From Strigamia acuminata (lineage: Eukaryota; Arthropoda; Chilopoda; Geophilomorpha; Linotaeniidae), in assembly GCA_949358305.1 (NCBI GenBank), contig OX442314.1, positions 58,723,369 through 58,787,368 on the forward strand: a stretch of 64,000 bases of DNA, in the 5' to 3' direction. This document shows positions 20,801 to 28,699 of the stretch, one piece after another. Positions within the stretch are counted from its first letter, which is position 1; each line of letters begins with the position of its first letter. A program made the position numbers and the translations under genes. Under the pieces are notes generated by a model. It did not search any database, was not told where the DNA came from, and saw only the letters and a list, made by a program, of their open reading frames with translations.

Positions 20801-20917
20801 AGAACAGCGAAAGAAGACGCTAAATTTGACGCAATAATGAAGCAGATGGCAGAGATTAAACTCGCCATGGCAAAAAACGAGTCAAAAAACGAGTCAGCGC
20901 AGGCGGCGAAGAAATAA
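17834..20917 (+). CDS. gag: gypsy-1 Gag
   Basis: 1,027 residues. Gag forms the particle and binds the element RNA. The first 600 residues are unusual: highly charged, Ser/Arg/Asp/Glu-rich, with RE/RD/RRER runs near residues 465-500 that resemble the RS regions of splicing proteins. The capsid-type domain spans about 620-790, with the conserved W in GSAREWYQGLKG and a following FDLRYGETPEEVS region. A single CCHC zinc knuckle (CFKCNQPGHYSNEC) is at about 975-988. The last residues (AKNESKNESAQAAKK) are encoded over the frameshift signal. The start at 17834 is the first Met after the primer site and gives the full frame. The length exceeds most gypsy Gag proteins because of the long N-terminal part. 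Confidence 0.93.
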   Translation: MADNTRVTDSDSDANKRAGSRKGADYHLRSGGPLPKASAHEARQKRRKPKPDRRSASEASHPSCAETRQRLDETERGEEQSHSKLPRSNRDGETSGNEVLSRNQSPRLTHDTEVGSPKAASPIQKTASNTTANSALNTPVTHSRPASVVSEGHKSNSSSVKRVSSQPYSVSGTLIDAMQLAQAEGVRYTLPTGKITVYETLQIVRAALKAHSVSPQITIVEGAHAQQLVDSAQFEADAENEARQAIRERRRKLAEREAQALEYGRTQPNPTTPEEVEIVDRALRAHRYAFHSQQEAERAFMARLRRDDPKSVRKPEVSSSELSDESLEGDPKRTPKAKPKPQPERATPATPSKRDASAREQQTRPRMKALDSATNNAITRLINANNARRNEEQALTSQQQDNPQGTEWQQPVPILKDDESSRRQSHDRTSSRGEGKRDERPKYYRYGNSDSSSDGLESNAPSHHDSERGSGERRRERERDERRERERDDRRRGRKESNSSRRNPPRHSPSPDPSSDPSSNDDRRKEKSSNRRKRSNSPRDREKRRRSENSDHRREEFQDLPRQSAFTDSTGRQYTMGELGRALLGSLKAEGIDLSKRNDRNRSTGDRVKKKYAVSRRDTMSVTGNIRWQFYIQNRFDGSWKAGDRFLDEVIRIKTATKATVGDMLTHGIVELMTGSAREWYQGLKGVNWDDFLMRFDLRYGETPEEVSRKMRGLRQMPGETIMDYDIRARLLFEKAPMEFHATGFNLFFLGGLSEYSQRVLLEERAPTGGSYEEMSAFLFENTIDIEKRYYSALPEAEKAATAKRLKLSAERYGATDKIMRPTEYLSGIMELAEASVGLQIKNKLTSTLPSNPLAAPKKAPTASAMQATLEEVKEGEEAGQDAGKSDEKEEKDDYSTDEEIRSYRDTLSTGCDEEGPLVHLIHRDRAVEEFRARLKPNAGRIPKYFRKNYTPPSKADPEKKKSTEAPRDKSNIRCFKCNQPGHYSNECPRTAKEDAKFDAIMKQMAEIKLAMAKNESKNESAQAAKK

Positions 20918-23900
20918 CTTCTCGACCGTCTGCGCCATTCATGAAGAAGAAGGGGTTTAACAAAGGGTTCGATAAGCCGCCACCAGTCAAAGAAATGGGT
21001 AGTGACATAGCTAACGCCCAAATTCAAGACAGGGCCAACAACGCTTTGCAGGTAATTACCGCAAACGCTGAGGCTGAGGCGGAAGAACCGAACCTACTGC
21101 TTGAAGAATTACCTCAAGTAGTCGAAGACACAGAAGAATTTCGTGTTTTCATGTGCAACGTGGCGGTCGAATACACCAACCGCCTATGCATGTTGCCCAT
21201 GACAATAGAACGTGAAAAAATTATGGGACTGCTAGACTCGGGAGCAGATCGCTCGTTCGTTTCCGAAGACATAGTAGCATCATTGGGTCTCACCGATAAG
21301 ATAAAAGGCGTTAATAAAAATATACGTCTAAAAACCGCCAACGGAATGGCGCGTCCAAAAGGAGTTATATTATTGACCATGGAGTGGCTCGGAGGGGTAG
21401 AACAGCACCCTTTCCTGGTCCTGCCCACATGCGACAGAATTTTTCTGTTGGGCTTAGACCTCATGGCGTCAATGGAAATACAACCAAATCCAATAACGAA
21501 ATCTTGGAATTATATCAGAAATGATAAGGAAAGACCCGCAATTGTCGTGCCACCAGCTCTTGTAAAAGAAGCGGCCGACAAGACACAGTGGGAGAAAGGC
21601 CTAAAGAAATTCGTTCAAGACTACGATTTTAAAGCATTCGTAACAGAATTGCAACGGGACAATGTAGTGGAAACGCTTGTCGCCGACGCCGCTTTAGAAT
21701 TAAACGAAGCGGCAGCCCTACGAAGGGTCCTACTTAAATATGAGGGGATCCTGTCGAAAAAACCGGGCCGAACGAATAGGGCTATTCACGAAATTAAATT
21801 GACGGATAATAAACCTATACGAGTTGCGTATAAGGGAATGAACCCGCAAAAACGTGAAATAGTGCAAAAAATGTGCCAAGAAATGCTAGACAGTGGCATT
21901 GTCTCCGAGGCCCAGGGAGAATACGCGACGCGAGTTGTGCTCGTGATGCGCCCGGGCTCGGATCCACGCCTATGCATTGATTACCGCCCATTAAACGCGG
22001 TGACAGAGATAGATCCCATACAGATGCCGTCTGTCGAATCCATTTTGAGAGAGCTTAGCCCCTTTTCTTGGGTTACGACGATGGATCTGTCGAAGGGATA
22101 CTGGCAGGTTGAGATGAGGCCAGAGGATAAGATAAAAACAGCATTTTACTCGCCAATTGGACGGTTGATGTTCAACGTCATGCCATTTGGTTTAGTGAAT
22201 GCTCCCAGTACCTTTCAGAGGCTAATCGAAAGCGTATTGGGTGATATCCTGCATCAGTTTGTATGGGCATACCTAGATGACATAGTTATTGCCTCTAAAA
22301 CATTCGAAGAGCACATTGAGCACATCGACCAAGTGCTCACCCGGCTGGCAAAAGCTGGGTTACACGTGCATCCGGGCAAGAGCAAGTTCTGTCGAAAGGA
22401 GCTTGCCTTCCTGGGTTATCGCATTGGAGTCAATGGTTTAGCTATTGGCCCCGAAAAAATCGATGCAATTAATCGTTTCCCACCACCCGAGGACGTTAAA
22501 GGTGTCCAACGGTTTATGGGAATGATAAACTTCTTCGGCAGGTTGCTACCGGGTCTAGCTGAAGTGGCAGCCCCAGTTACCGACCTCCTGAAGAATGAAA
22601 ACGAATTTGTATGGTCAAATGAGTGCAACATCGCATTTAATGCGATAAAGAGGATGCTGACGGAAGTCGGCGTAATGCCTCTACCCGACCTAAACCGGCC
22701 GTTCATATTACATACGGACGCCAGCAGAGTTGGGTTGGGAGCCGCGTTGCTTCAAACACACGTGCGCGACGGAGTCAAACAAGACCTGCCGTGCATGTTT
22801 ATAAGTCGCAAACTCCAAGGCGCTGAAAAAAATTACAACGCCACAGAGTTGGAGTGTTTGGCAGTTGTGTGGGCCATAAGGAAATTCAGAGATTATCTCG
22901 AATATACCAAATTTGTGGTCCACACAGATCATCAAGCGTTACAATGGCTGATGAAATTAAAGGAGCCAGCCGGTCGACTAGCCAGATGGCAGTTAGAACT
23001 GATGGCATGCGACTTGACCATTCAATACAAGCCCGGCAAATATAACGTCGTGGCTGACGCTCTGTCACGGGCACCAGTGTCAGATCCAATCGACGCTGAC
23101 GATGATGGCGAGGATGACTCCCGCATCATTTATTGCCCTACGAGTTGTCACCGTTGGGATTTAAGGAAGATGAATGAAATTCCTACCGCGTCTCCGGCAG
23201 ATGTAAAATTCTGTGGATTCTGGACGCGGTTATACCAACCAGCTGCTGACAATTACCCAAATGCAAAGAAGGAATTTAAGCTAGAGCGGAGAATAAATGA
23301 CCCGCTTCTAAGCGCCTTCCACGCTCATGTCGGCAAGCAGATGCAAAGCAATCCCCCGACAAGGGAGGAAATAATTGTGCAACAAAAATTAGACAAAAAA
23401 TGTCAGGACAGAGCTAGATTCGTACTGACAGGAAAATATCCGCCCAATCTGACCAGAAGGCAGAAGCGTCGTTATGCGCACGAATCCATAGATTACCTAT
23501 TGGATGACGGCCTTTTAGTGAAACATCACCCAAATCACCAAGATGACTTGAGTGAATCAGACACCGCAGTAAAGGTAGTAATACCTGCTTCCTTAATCGG
23601 TCGCGTGCTGTGGTTGTTACACGGGCACCCGCTTGCGAGCCATGCGGGAGTAAGCAGAACACTCTATCGTGCTACACAGCTTTTTCACTGGACAGGGATG
23701 AAAAAAGATATTGCTCTTTTTGTCCACCAATGTCAGCGATGTCAAGCGTGCAAGCCGAGGAGAAAATCACCATTCGAAACTATTTTCTTAGGGCCTTACG
23801 CGCCTTTTGATTGTTTAAGCGTCGATGTGATGGGCCCAAAACCCGTTACGGGAAATAAAAATGCGTACATTATCGTAATAATGGACGTGGCGACTCGTTG

Positions 23901-26376
23901 GCCCGAGTTGTACGCCGTCGCTAGACCTTCAGCAGAGAAAATCGTTGAATGTATCTACGACGTGGCGTTACGTTACGGATTTCCACGTAAAATAATATCC
24001 GATAACGGACCCCAATTTATCTCGAAAATTTGGGGTAAGTTTTGTGAGAAATTCAGGATTGTGGCGTCACATACTTCGACCTACAATCCTAGAACAAATC
24101 CCGTTGAGCGACTCAACAGGGACATTAAATATGCACTAAGCATATTCACTGACATCCACAATAGGTGGGATGAATACTTGAGGGAGATCGCGTTCAGCAT
24201 ACGAACAACAGTCTCGAGGACGAGAGATTTTTCTCCGGCCTACCTCAACTTCGCCCGAGAGCTACGAGTGCCTTGGGACCCACGAGTGGCAGAGTCAGTA
24301 AATGTGGTGGACCCAGAGAAACCACATGAGTATGTGTATAAATTGGAGCAAACAATTTCAAACACATACAAACATATGATGGCGCACATTTTTAACATGC
24401 GCGACCGCATTTTACAAGATAAAAGCGGTGGGAAATTCGTGAATTTCGAGATCAATGATTTGGTGTGGAAAGATGCACACACCCTCTCAAATGCAGCGAG
24501 AGGGATCACCGCCAGCTTGGCCGACAAGAGAGATGGTCCGTATGTAATCATCGGCAAGCATGGCGGTAACGCGTATAAATTACGCAAGCTCGAGGACAAC
24601 ACCGAGCAAAAGTCGATCCAGGTACGAGAGTTAACTCCGTACATTCCGGAATTCCCGCAAGAAATGTGGGCCAAGGGCCAAGTCAAGTCTAAAACTGACG
24701 GCCAAATCGTCGATATGTTCGCTGGCGAGTCGGAACAAGCACCGCCAAGTGACAACGAGGAGTATTTCGACGCCCCTTCACCTCCGGTAAACGAGATAGT
24801 TGAATCCGTTCCGGATCCAATTTTGGTCGGGGGGGAAACAGGAGAAACTCCTGAAACAAACACAAAAAACACGGATAAAAAAGAAAACAATAATGAGGAG
24901 GTACAGACACAAAAAACAACAAAAAATATCGTACCTGCCTCGATCCGTAACCTGCGACCGCCGTCGTTGTTGAATTCGAGCGATCCGCCGAATTTACACA
25001 CCGACCGCTCAGTCCCTCTCCCCGTTGGACAGAGCATTATGCAGGAATGTCGAGCCAATTTGACCGACATTTACAGGCCGAGCCGACCCCGACCCGGTTC
25101 CTCGGCCCTGTTCTTCGAGAGGCGAGACGAAGAAGCGCGACTCGCGAGAGAAGCCGCCAACCCGACTATCTCCGAGCTCTCAGCGTTTCGCTTCGTGATG
25201 GAAGACCCAAGAGTCTCCGCACCCGCCTTGCGAGGTGTGGATCAGGCCCAGCGATATTTCATCGAATGGGCAACGGCGATGATGAGTAAGCTCTCGCGTG
25301 CCTTCACTGCGGATTCAGAGCGATCGAATCCAGTGAATCGTCGCAGCCTACAGCTATCATTGACCAAGGTCATGATGCAGCTGCTAACCCCAGCACTCTT
25401 CGGAGAAGGGCGTCAGGCGATGGCCGCATGGTCTGTCGTGGACAGAGAGGGTGTACAGGTTCCCCGTGCACTCCTCGCAGAGTGGAGCTCCATTCTGCCC
25501 GACCCTGTGTTGACTCGGTACGAGCTAACCAGGGATGTGGTAAACCCCGAATTTGAGGGGTACAAGTTGCGAAGCACGGCGTTTCGTTACACCTCCGCCA
25601 CCTGGACGGCGGCGCCTACCCAACAACTACGCGCCATGACCATCCAGACGGAAGAATCGGCAGAGGATGTGGAGATGATGATCTCGCCGACGAGCGGAGT
25701 TCCGATTCCGCCACCGATGCCTGCGGAGATATCCCCGCAAGGACCCGCCCTGTTCGAAGTGGCGGGTAGACCAAAGCGCTTGCTGTGCCGAACACCACCC
25801 GTCAAGTCCGTCGAGCGAACGAAGCCGACCCCGCCCGTGACTCCACCGGCCCAAGCGGCGACAACGACACAAGCCGTGATTCCCGCGGCCACCCAGAAGC
25901 CGCAGCCGGCACCGCCTCCACCAGATTATTACGGGCGAATCATCGAAGAATTTCCCCATCTTTCGATGACGACGGCGACCAGGAGGTTTATCCTCGCGCA
26001 GCGGGACAAAGGCAAATCGGTCTTCATCTGGCTTCACAACCAGATCCGGAAGACTAAAGACCTCATCTTCCACCAGAGGTTGCTGAGAGCCCACCGTGCG
26101 CCAGTGACGCCAGCGGAAGCCAATGCCATCCGGCATACGAACACCGGCTTCTCCGCCTACATCCCGAGCGTTTGGTTACACGAGAGGACGCGTGCCCCGC
26201 ATGAGCCAGTTGACGGCCATGCATTATGCTTCATTACGGAGCATGAGGACCCCCGAGATCGGTCCTCGGCGCTAGTAGGCGATCTACCCGCGCCACCCGG
26301 CACTCAACCGCCCGTCCCTGGAGTGAGTTACGCCCAGGTGACGGACTCAGTGTCGGGTCCCTCAGGAAAGAAGTGA
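20860..26376 (+). CDS. pol: gypsy-1 Pol with extra C-terminal region
   Basis: The pol frame opens at 20860, with the first Met at 20941 (1,811 residues from there), and is probably made as Gag-Pol by -1 frameshifting. Numbering from that Met: retropepsin with LLDSGADRSF (about 95-105); RT with LDDIVIA (about 441); RNase H starting LHTDASRVGLGA (about 589); integrase HHCC domain from HGHPLASHAG to CQRCQAC (about 895-935); and the DDE core with SVDVMGPKP, SDNGPQF and NPVERLNRD (about 960, 1020, 1053). The integrase C-terminal domain has KRDGPY (about 1195). All catalytic residues are present. From about 1240 to 1811 there is an additional low-complexity, Pro-rich region with a globular-looking part (about 1430-1560) and PPPPDYYGRI (about 1660). 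It has no signal peptide or membrane segment and is not an envelope. Confidence 0.95.
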   Translation, partial: TRHGKKRVKKRVSAGGEEITSRPSAPFMKKKGFNKGFDKPPPVKEMGSDIANAQIQDRANNALQVITANAEAEAEEPNLLLEELPQVVEDTEEFRVFMCNVAVEYTNRLCMLPMTIEREKIMGLLDSGADRSFVSEDIVASLGLTDKIKGVNKNIRLKTANGMARPKGVILLTMEWLGGVEQHPFLVLPTCDRIFLLGLDLMASMEIQPNPITKSWNYIRNDKERPAIVVPPALVKEAADKTQWEKGLKKFVQDYDFKAFVTELQRDNVVETLVADAALELNEAAALRRVLLKYEGILSKKPGRTNRAIHEIKLTDNKPIRVAYKGMNPQKREIVQKMCQEMLDSGIVSEAQGEYATRVVLVMRPGSDPRLCIDYRPLNAVTEIDPIQMPSVESILRELSPFSWVTTMDLSKGYWQVEMRPEDKIKTAFYSPIGRLMFNVMPFGLVNAPSTFQRLIESVLGDILHQFVWAYLDDIVIASKTFEEHIEHIDQVLTRLAKAGLHVHPGKSKFCRKELAFLGYRIGVNGLAIGPEKIDAINRFPPPEDVKGVQRFMGMINFFGRLLPGLAEVAAPVTDLLKNENEFVWSNECNIAFNAIKRMLTEVGVMPLPDLNRPFILHTDASRVGLGAALLQTHVRDGVKQDLPCMFISRKLQGAEKNYNATELECLAVVWAIRKFRDYLEYTKFVVHTDHQALQWLMKLKEPAGRLARWQLELMACDLTIQYKPGKYNVVADALSRAPVSDPIDADDDGEDDSRIIYCPTSCHRWDLRKMNEIPTASPADVKFCGFWTRLYQPAADNYPNAKKEFKLERRINDPLLSAFHAHVGKQMQSNPPTREEIIVQQKLDKKCQDRARFVLTGKYPPNLTRRQKRRYAHESIDYLLDDGLLVKHHPNHQDDLSESDTAVKVVIPASLIGRVLWLLHGHPLASHAGVSRTLYRATQLFHWTGMKKDIALFVHQCQRCQACKPRRKSPFETIFLGPYAPFDCLSVDVMGPKPVTGNKNAYIIVIMDVATRWPELYAVARPSAEKIVECIYDVALRYGFPRKIISDNGPQFISKIWGKFCEKFRIVASHTSTYNPRTNPVERLNRDIKYALSIFTDIHNRWDEYLREIAFSIRTTVSRTRDFSPAYLNFARELRVPWDPRVAESVNVVDPEKPHEYVYKLEQTISNTYKHMMAHIFNMRDRILQDKSGGKFVNFEINDLVWKDAHTLSNAARGITASLADKRDGPYVIIGKHGGNAYKLRKLEDNTEQKSIQVRELTPYIPEFPQEMWAKGQVKSKTDGQIVDMFAGESEQAPPSDNEEYFDAPSPPVNEIVESVPDPILVGGETGETPETNTKNTDKKENNNEEVQTQKTTKNIVPASIRNLRPPSLLNSSDPPNLHTDRSVPLPVGQSIMQECRANLTDIYRPSRPRPGSSALFFERRDEEARLAREAANPTISELSAFRFVMEDPRVSAPALRGVDQAQRYFIEWATAMMSKLSRAFTADSERSNPVNRRSLQLSLTKVMMQLLTPALFGEGRQAMAAWSVVDREGVQVPRALLAEWSSILPDPVLTRYELTRDVVNPEFEGYKLRSTAFRYTSATWTAAPTQQLRAMTIQTEESAEDVEMMISPTSGVPIPPPMPAEISPQGPALFEVAGRPKRLLCRTPPVKSVERTKPTPPVTPPAQAATTTQAVIPAATQKPQPAPPPPDYYGRIIEEFPHLSMTTATRRFILAQRDKGKSVFIWLHNQIRKTKDLIFHQRLLRAHRAPVTPAEANAIRHTNTGFSAYIPSVWLHERTRAPHEPVDGHALCFITEHEDPRDRSSALVGDLPAPPGTQPPVPGVSYAQVTDSVSGPSGKK
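20872..20935 (+). promoter_or_regulatory. gypsy-1 programmed -1 frameshift signal
   Basis: Two copies of the classical slippery heptamer A-AAA-AAC sit in the gag frame at 20872-20878 and 20884-20890. Six bases after the second copy a 10-bp stem begins: 20897-20906 pairs with 20926-20935 with one G-U pair. The 19-base loop contains a smaller GAAG/CTTC pairing, and the gag stop codon (20915-20917) lies in the loop. The pol frame is the -1 frame and is open from 20860, so the whole signal lies in the gag-pol overlap. This is the arrangement expected for Gag-Pol synthesis. Confidence 0.88.
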
Positions 26377-26398
26377 TCGCTCAGCCCCACGGTCTGAG

Positions 26399-26412
26399 CT
26401 CGGAGGGGGAAG
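26399..26412 (+). promoter_or_regulatory. gypsy-1 polypurine tract
   Basis: ctcggagggggaag directly precedes the 3' LTR. Such a purine run resists RNase H and primes plus-strand DNA synthesis. Confidence 0.8.
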
Positions 26413-27408
26413 TGTTGTGACCCGACTGGACCGGGGTCAACGAAGAGTTTCTCTCGTGACCTCGTTTCGGGTGTAAGGGGAGCCGCAAGCGCGTCTCCCT
26501 TCCCTCAGTGCATTGACATCTAGTCAATGGACAGGCGTCTGCCCTGAGGGAGTGGGGATGGCTCGTCCACCCCACCATTGGGTGATTCTGGTCACCTGTC
26601 AACCCCGCTTTGTGCAAAGGAATGTGCCTTGCACTGAGCGGGCAGAACCAACACAACCATCAAACAAGAAACACACGAGAAATCTACCGTCCTACCGATC
26701 AGGCCTAAGTCAAGCACTAGGAGTGACCAGGGACAAAGGATATATTCTTCGTGAGTACATTTGATTCGTGTTAACCTCCGCAGAGTAACCTGCGTGATAA
26801 GATTACCGCGCTGTTTTAGCACACCCGCTAGAAACAGCAAACACCACTCCAGTTTAGCGAGTTGTGCAGACAAACGGTCGCACAAGCCTAAACTGCAGTA
26901 AAACCACGACGAGCGTTCCCGCCGCTGTGTGATCGCCGGGAGCCAGAAGAGTCCGCCGCTGTGTGATCGCCGGACACCTACAAAAAACCCTAAACCTAGA
27001 CAACAGACCAGAAGTAAGACCTTTTAGGCATTCACTCGCGCCCGACCAGCGTGAGCCCGAAGGACCGAACAAGAAACGTGAGACGAGGACGCCATTCATT
27101 GCCACGCCGGCCCAAGACGACACCACGTTACCACGCGGACGCCATCTTGGATCCAGAGCGTCAACAAAGGACGACCTCGACCAGTTTCCCGACAACTTCA
27201 CACATCCCCAACCTTTTACCTTTATTCCCTTACATATTTTATTCCTTTTACCTGTAAATTCCCATATAATAAATACATTTATTATATTTACCATTTTACA
27301 TTGTTTGCCGTTTCACATTATTTGGGTAACCGCTTGAGTAAAGCGGTATTGCGAGATTAGAGAGTGACTCATACCACGAGTTAGCGACAGTTAGAGTTGA
27401 GCGCGACA
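26413..27408 (+). repeat. gypsy-1 3' LTR
   Basis: 996 bp, collinear with the 5' LTR at an offset of 9,644 bases, with no difference seen in the stretches compared. The equivalent AATAAA (27268-27273) is a candidate polyadenylation signal for the element transcript. The AAAT target duplication follows at 27409-27412. Confidence 0.96.
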
Positions 27409-27412
27409 AAAT

Positions 27413-27495
27413 GAGTGTAGCATTTACCATTAGAGAGATAATATTGGTTCTGTTAGACTGCATTCCATAAATGAGTGTAGCATTTATCATATGCA
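27413..27495. repeat. Target repeat of gypsy-1
   Basis: The sequence gagtgtagcatttaccatt follows the 3' LTR. After attggttctgttagactgca and ttccataaat, it recurs as gagtgtagcatttatcat. The left flank (tggttctgttagtctgcatt, 16,741-16,760) is the other end of the interrupted unit. The insertion site is thus a tandem repeat of about 60 bp. Confidence 0.75.
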
Positions 27496-28560
27496 ACATT
27501 TAATTCAATTTAATTGTTAGTTTGCGAGTAGACTGGTATTTAGATGGTCTGCAGGTTTCAATTCGTTCATTCTATCGCTTTGACAGGTCCATCATGGTGA
27601 TAAAATATTGCTTTTAAAGAGAGTGATTCTGTATTGTAGAAAATTGAATATATTTTTTTCATTTTCGTTACAAGTAAAACGCTTGCATCCTAATCGAATT
27701 ATTTTCTTACAGTTTAAATATTTTCTTATGCCACCAACGGTGTTGGTATTCTTTCTCGCAGTATATGGTGCATGGTGAACGCAGTCTCTGGCAGACAATC
27801 CCGTGATGTCAATAAAACTCTGGCTGTTTCGTGATTAATTCGGTCTGTTGTTCCTCTTCGGGATGCCATGAACTTACTACTGGTGTACCTGTTCAATTTT
27901 GGGGTAACTTAAAAGAAATCCAAACACAGCGCCGAGATGCGAAGAGAAAAAAATATTTATTATGTTGTGGTGGAGTAAAAACTCCTCAAAATACAAAAAA
28001 AATCTCTTTGGTGTTACCACACTCATATCTGATGCACTGAGGCTAACCAATGGTCGCTTACAACAAAGAGCTTTATAGCCATGACCAAGCTACTCGCCTG
28101 GCCGCCCGAGGTCAGAAAAAGGCATGGTGTGACAAGAAATTCAGTCGTGACTGAGCCCCAATTAAGACACGGGTTTGTTGACTCGGCCAAGCCAAGACGC
28201 TAAAGGTTGGGAAAAGACATTGTAAGACAAGAGTTTAGTTATAACTGGTTACAATTAACATAATGAGTTTGTTAACTCTCGGCCAAGCCAAGTCGCTAAA
28301 GGTTGGGATAAAACACTGTGAACAAAGAAATTGGCATGGCAACCTCCAAAAGGTAATAAAAAAAACAAAAGAATCCGGGGTGTGGATGGTTCCGACCGGG
28401 AAGGATGTTGCCTCGCAATGGGCTCATCTTTGATTTATTACCGGTGGGAAACTAATTCATGGGGACTACAACATTAACGAAGGTAAAATAGTCACTAAAA
28501 AATTGTGATGGTTTTGCTAAACTTTTATTAAAAATTAAAAAATATTTTTCAAAAAATTAT
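27496..28560. other. Non-coding region with a 39-bp-type duplication
   Basis: No coding domain is seen. A segment of about 40 bp (cggccaagccaagacgctaa, then aggttgggaaaagacattgt) at about 28,184 is repeated at about 28,282 with a few changes, giving a roughly 98-bp tandem unit. The neighbourhood could be the degraded LTR of the BEL-type element, but no matching LTR was identified. Confidence 0.4.
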
Positions 28561-28569
28561 TAAAATTGA

Positions 28570-28695
28570 AAATGATTTGTGATAATTTTTAATTTGTGGT
28601 AATTTTTAATTTGTGATAATTTTTAATTTGTGATAATTTTTAATTTGTGATAATTTTTAATTTGTGATAATTTTTAATTTGTGATAATTTTTAAT
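28570..28695. repeat. Short tandem repeat, 17-bp unit
   Basis: The unit taatttgtgataatttt repeats about seven times, nearly perfectly. It sits just past the truncated 3' end of the BEL/Pao gag. Confidence 0.9.
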
Positions 28696-28699
28696 TGTT

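Larger units (their letters stand above)
16769..27408 (+). mobile_element. Intact Ty3/gypsy LTR retrotransposon (gypsy-1)
   Basis: A 10,640-bp element bounded by two 996-bp LTRs (TG...CA) and a 4-bp AAAT duplication. In order it contains a tRNA-Pro-like primer site, gag (1,027 residues), a -1 frameshift signal, pol (protease, RT, RNase H, integrase and a long extra C-terminal region) and a polypurine tract before the 3' LTR. All reading frames are open. The two LTRs read identically in every stretch I compared, which implies a recent insertion. The element is more GC-rich than its surroundings. It inserted into a short tandem repeat whose second copy lies just downstream (27,440-27,490). Confidence 0.96.
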
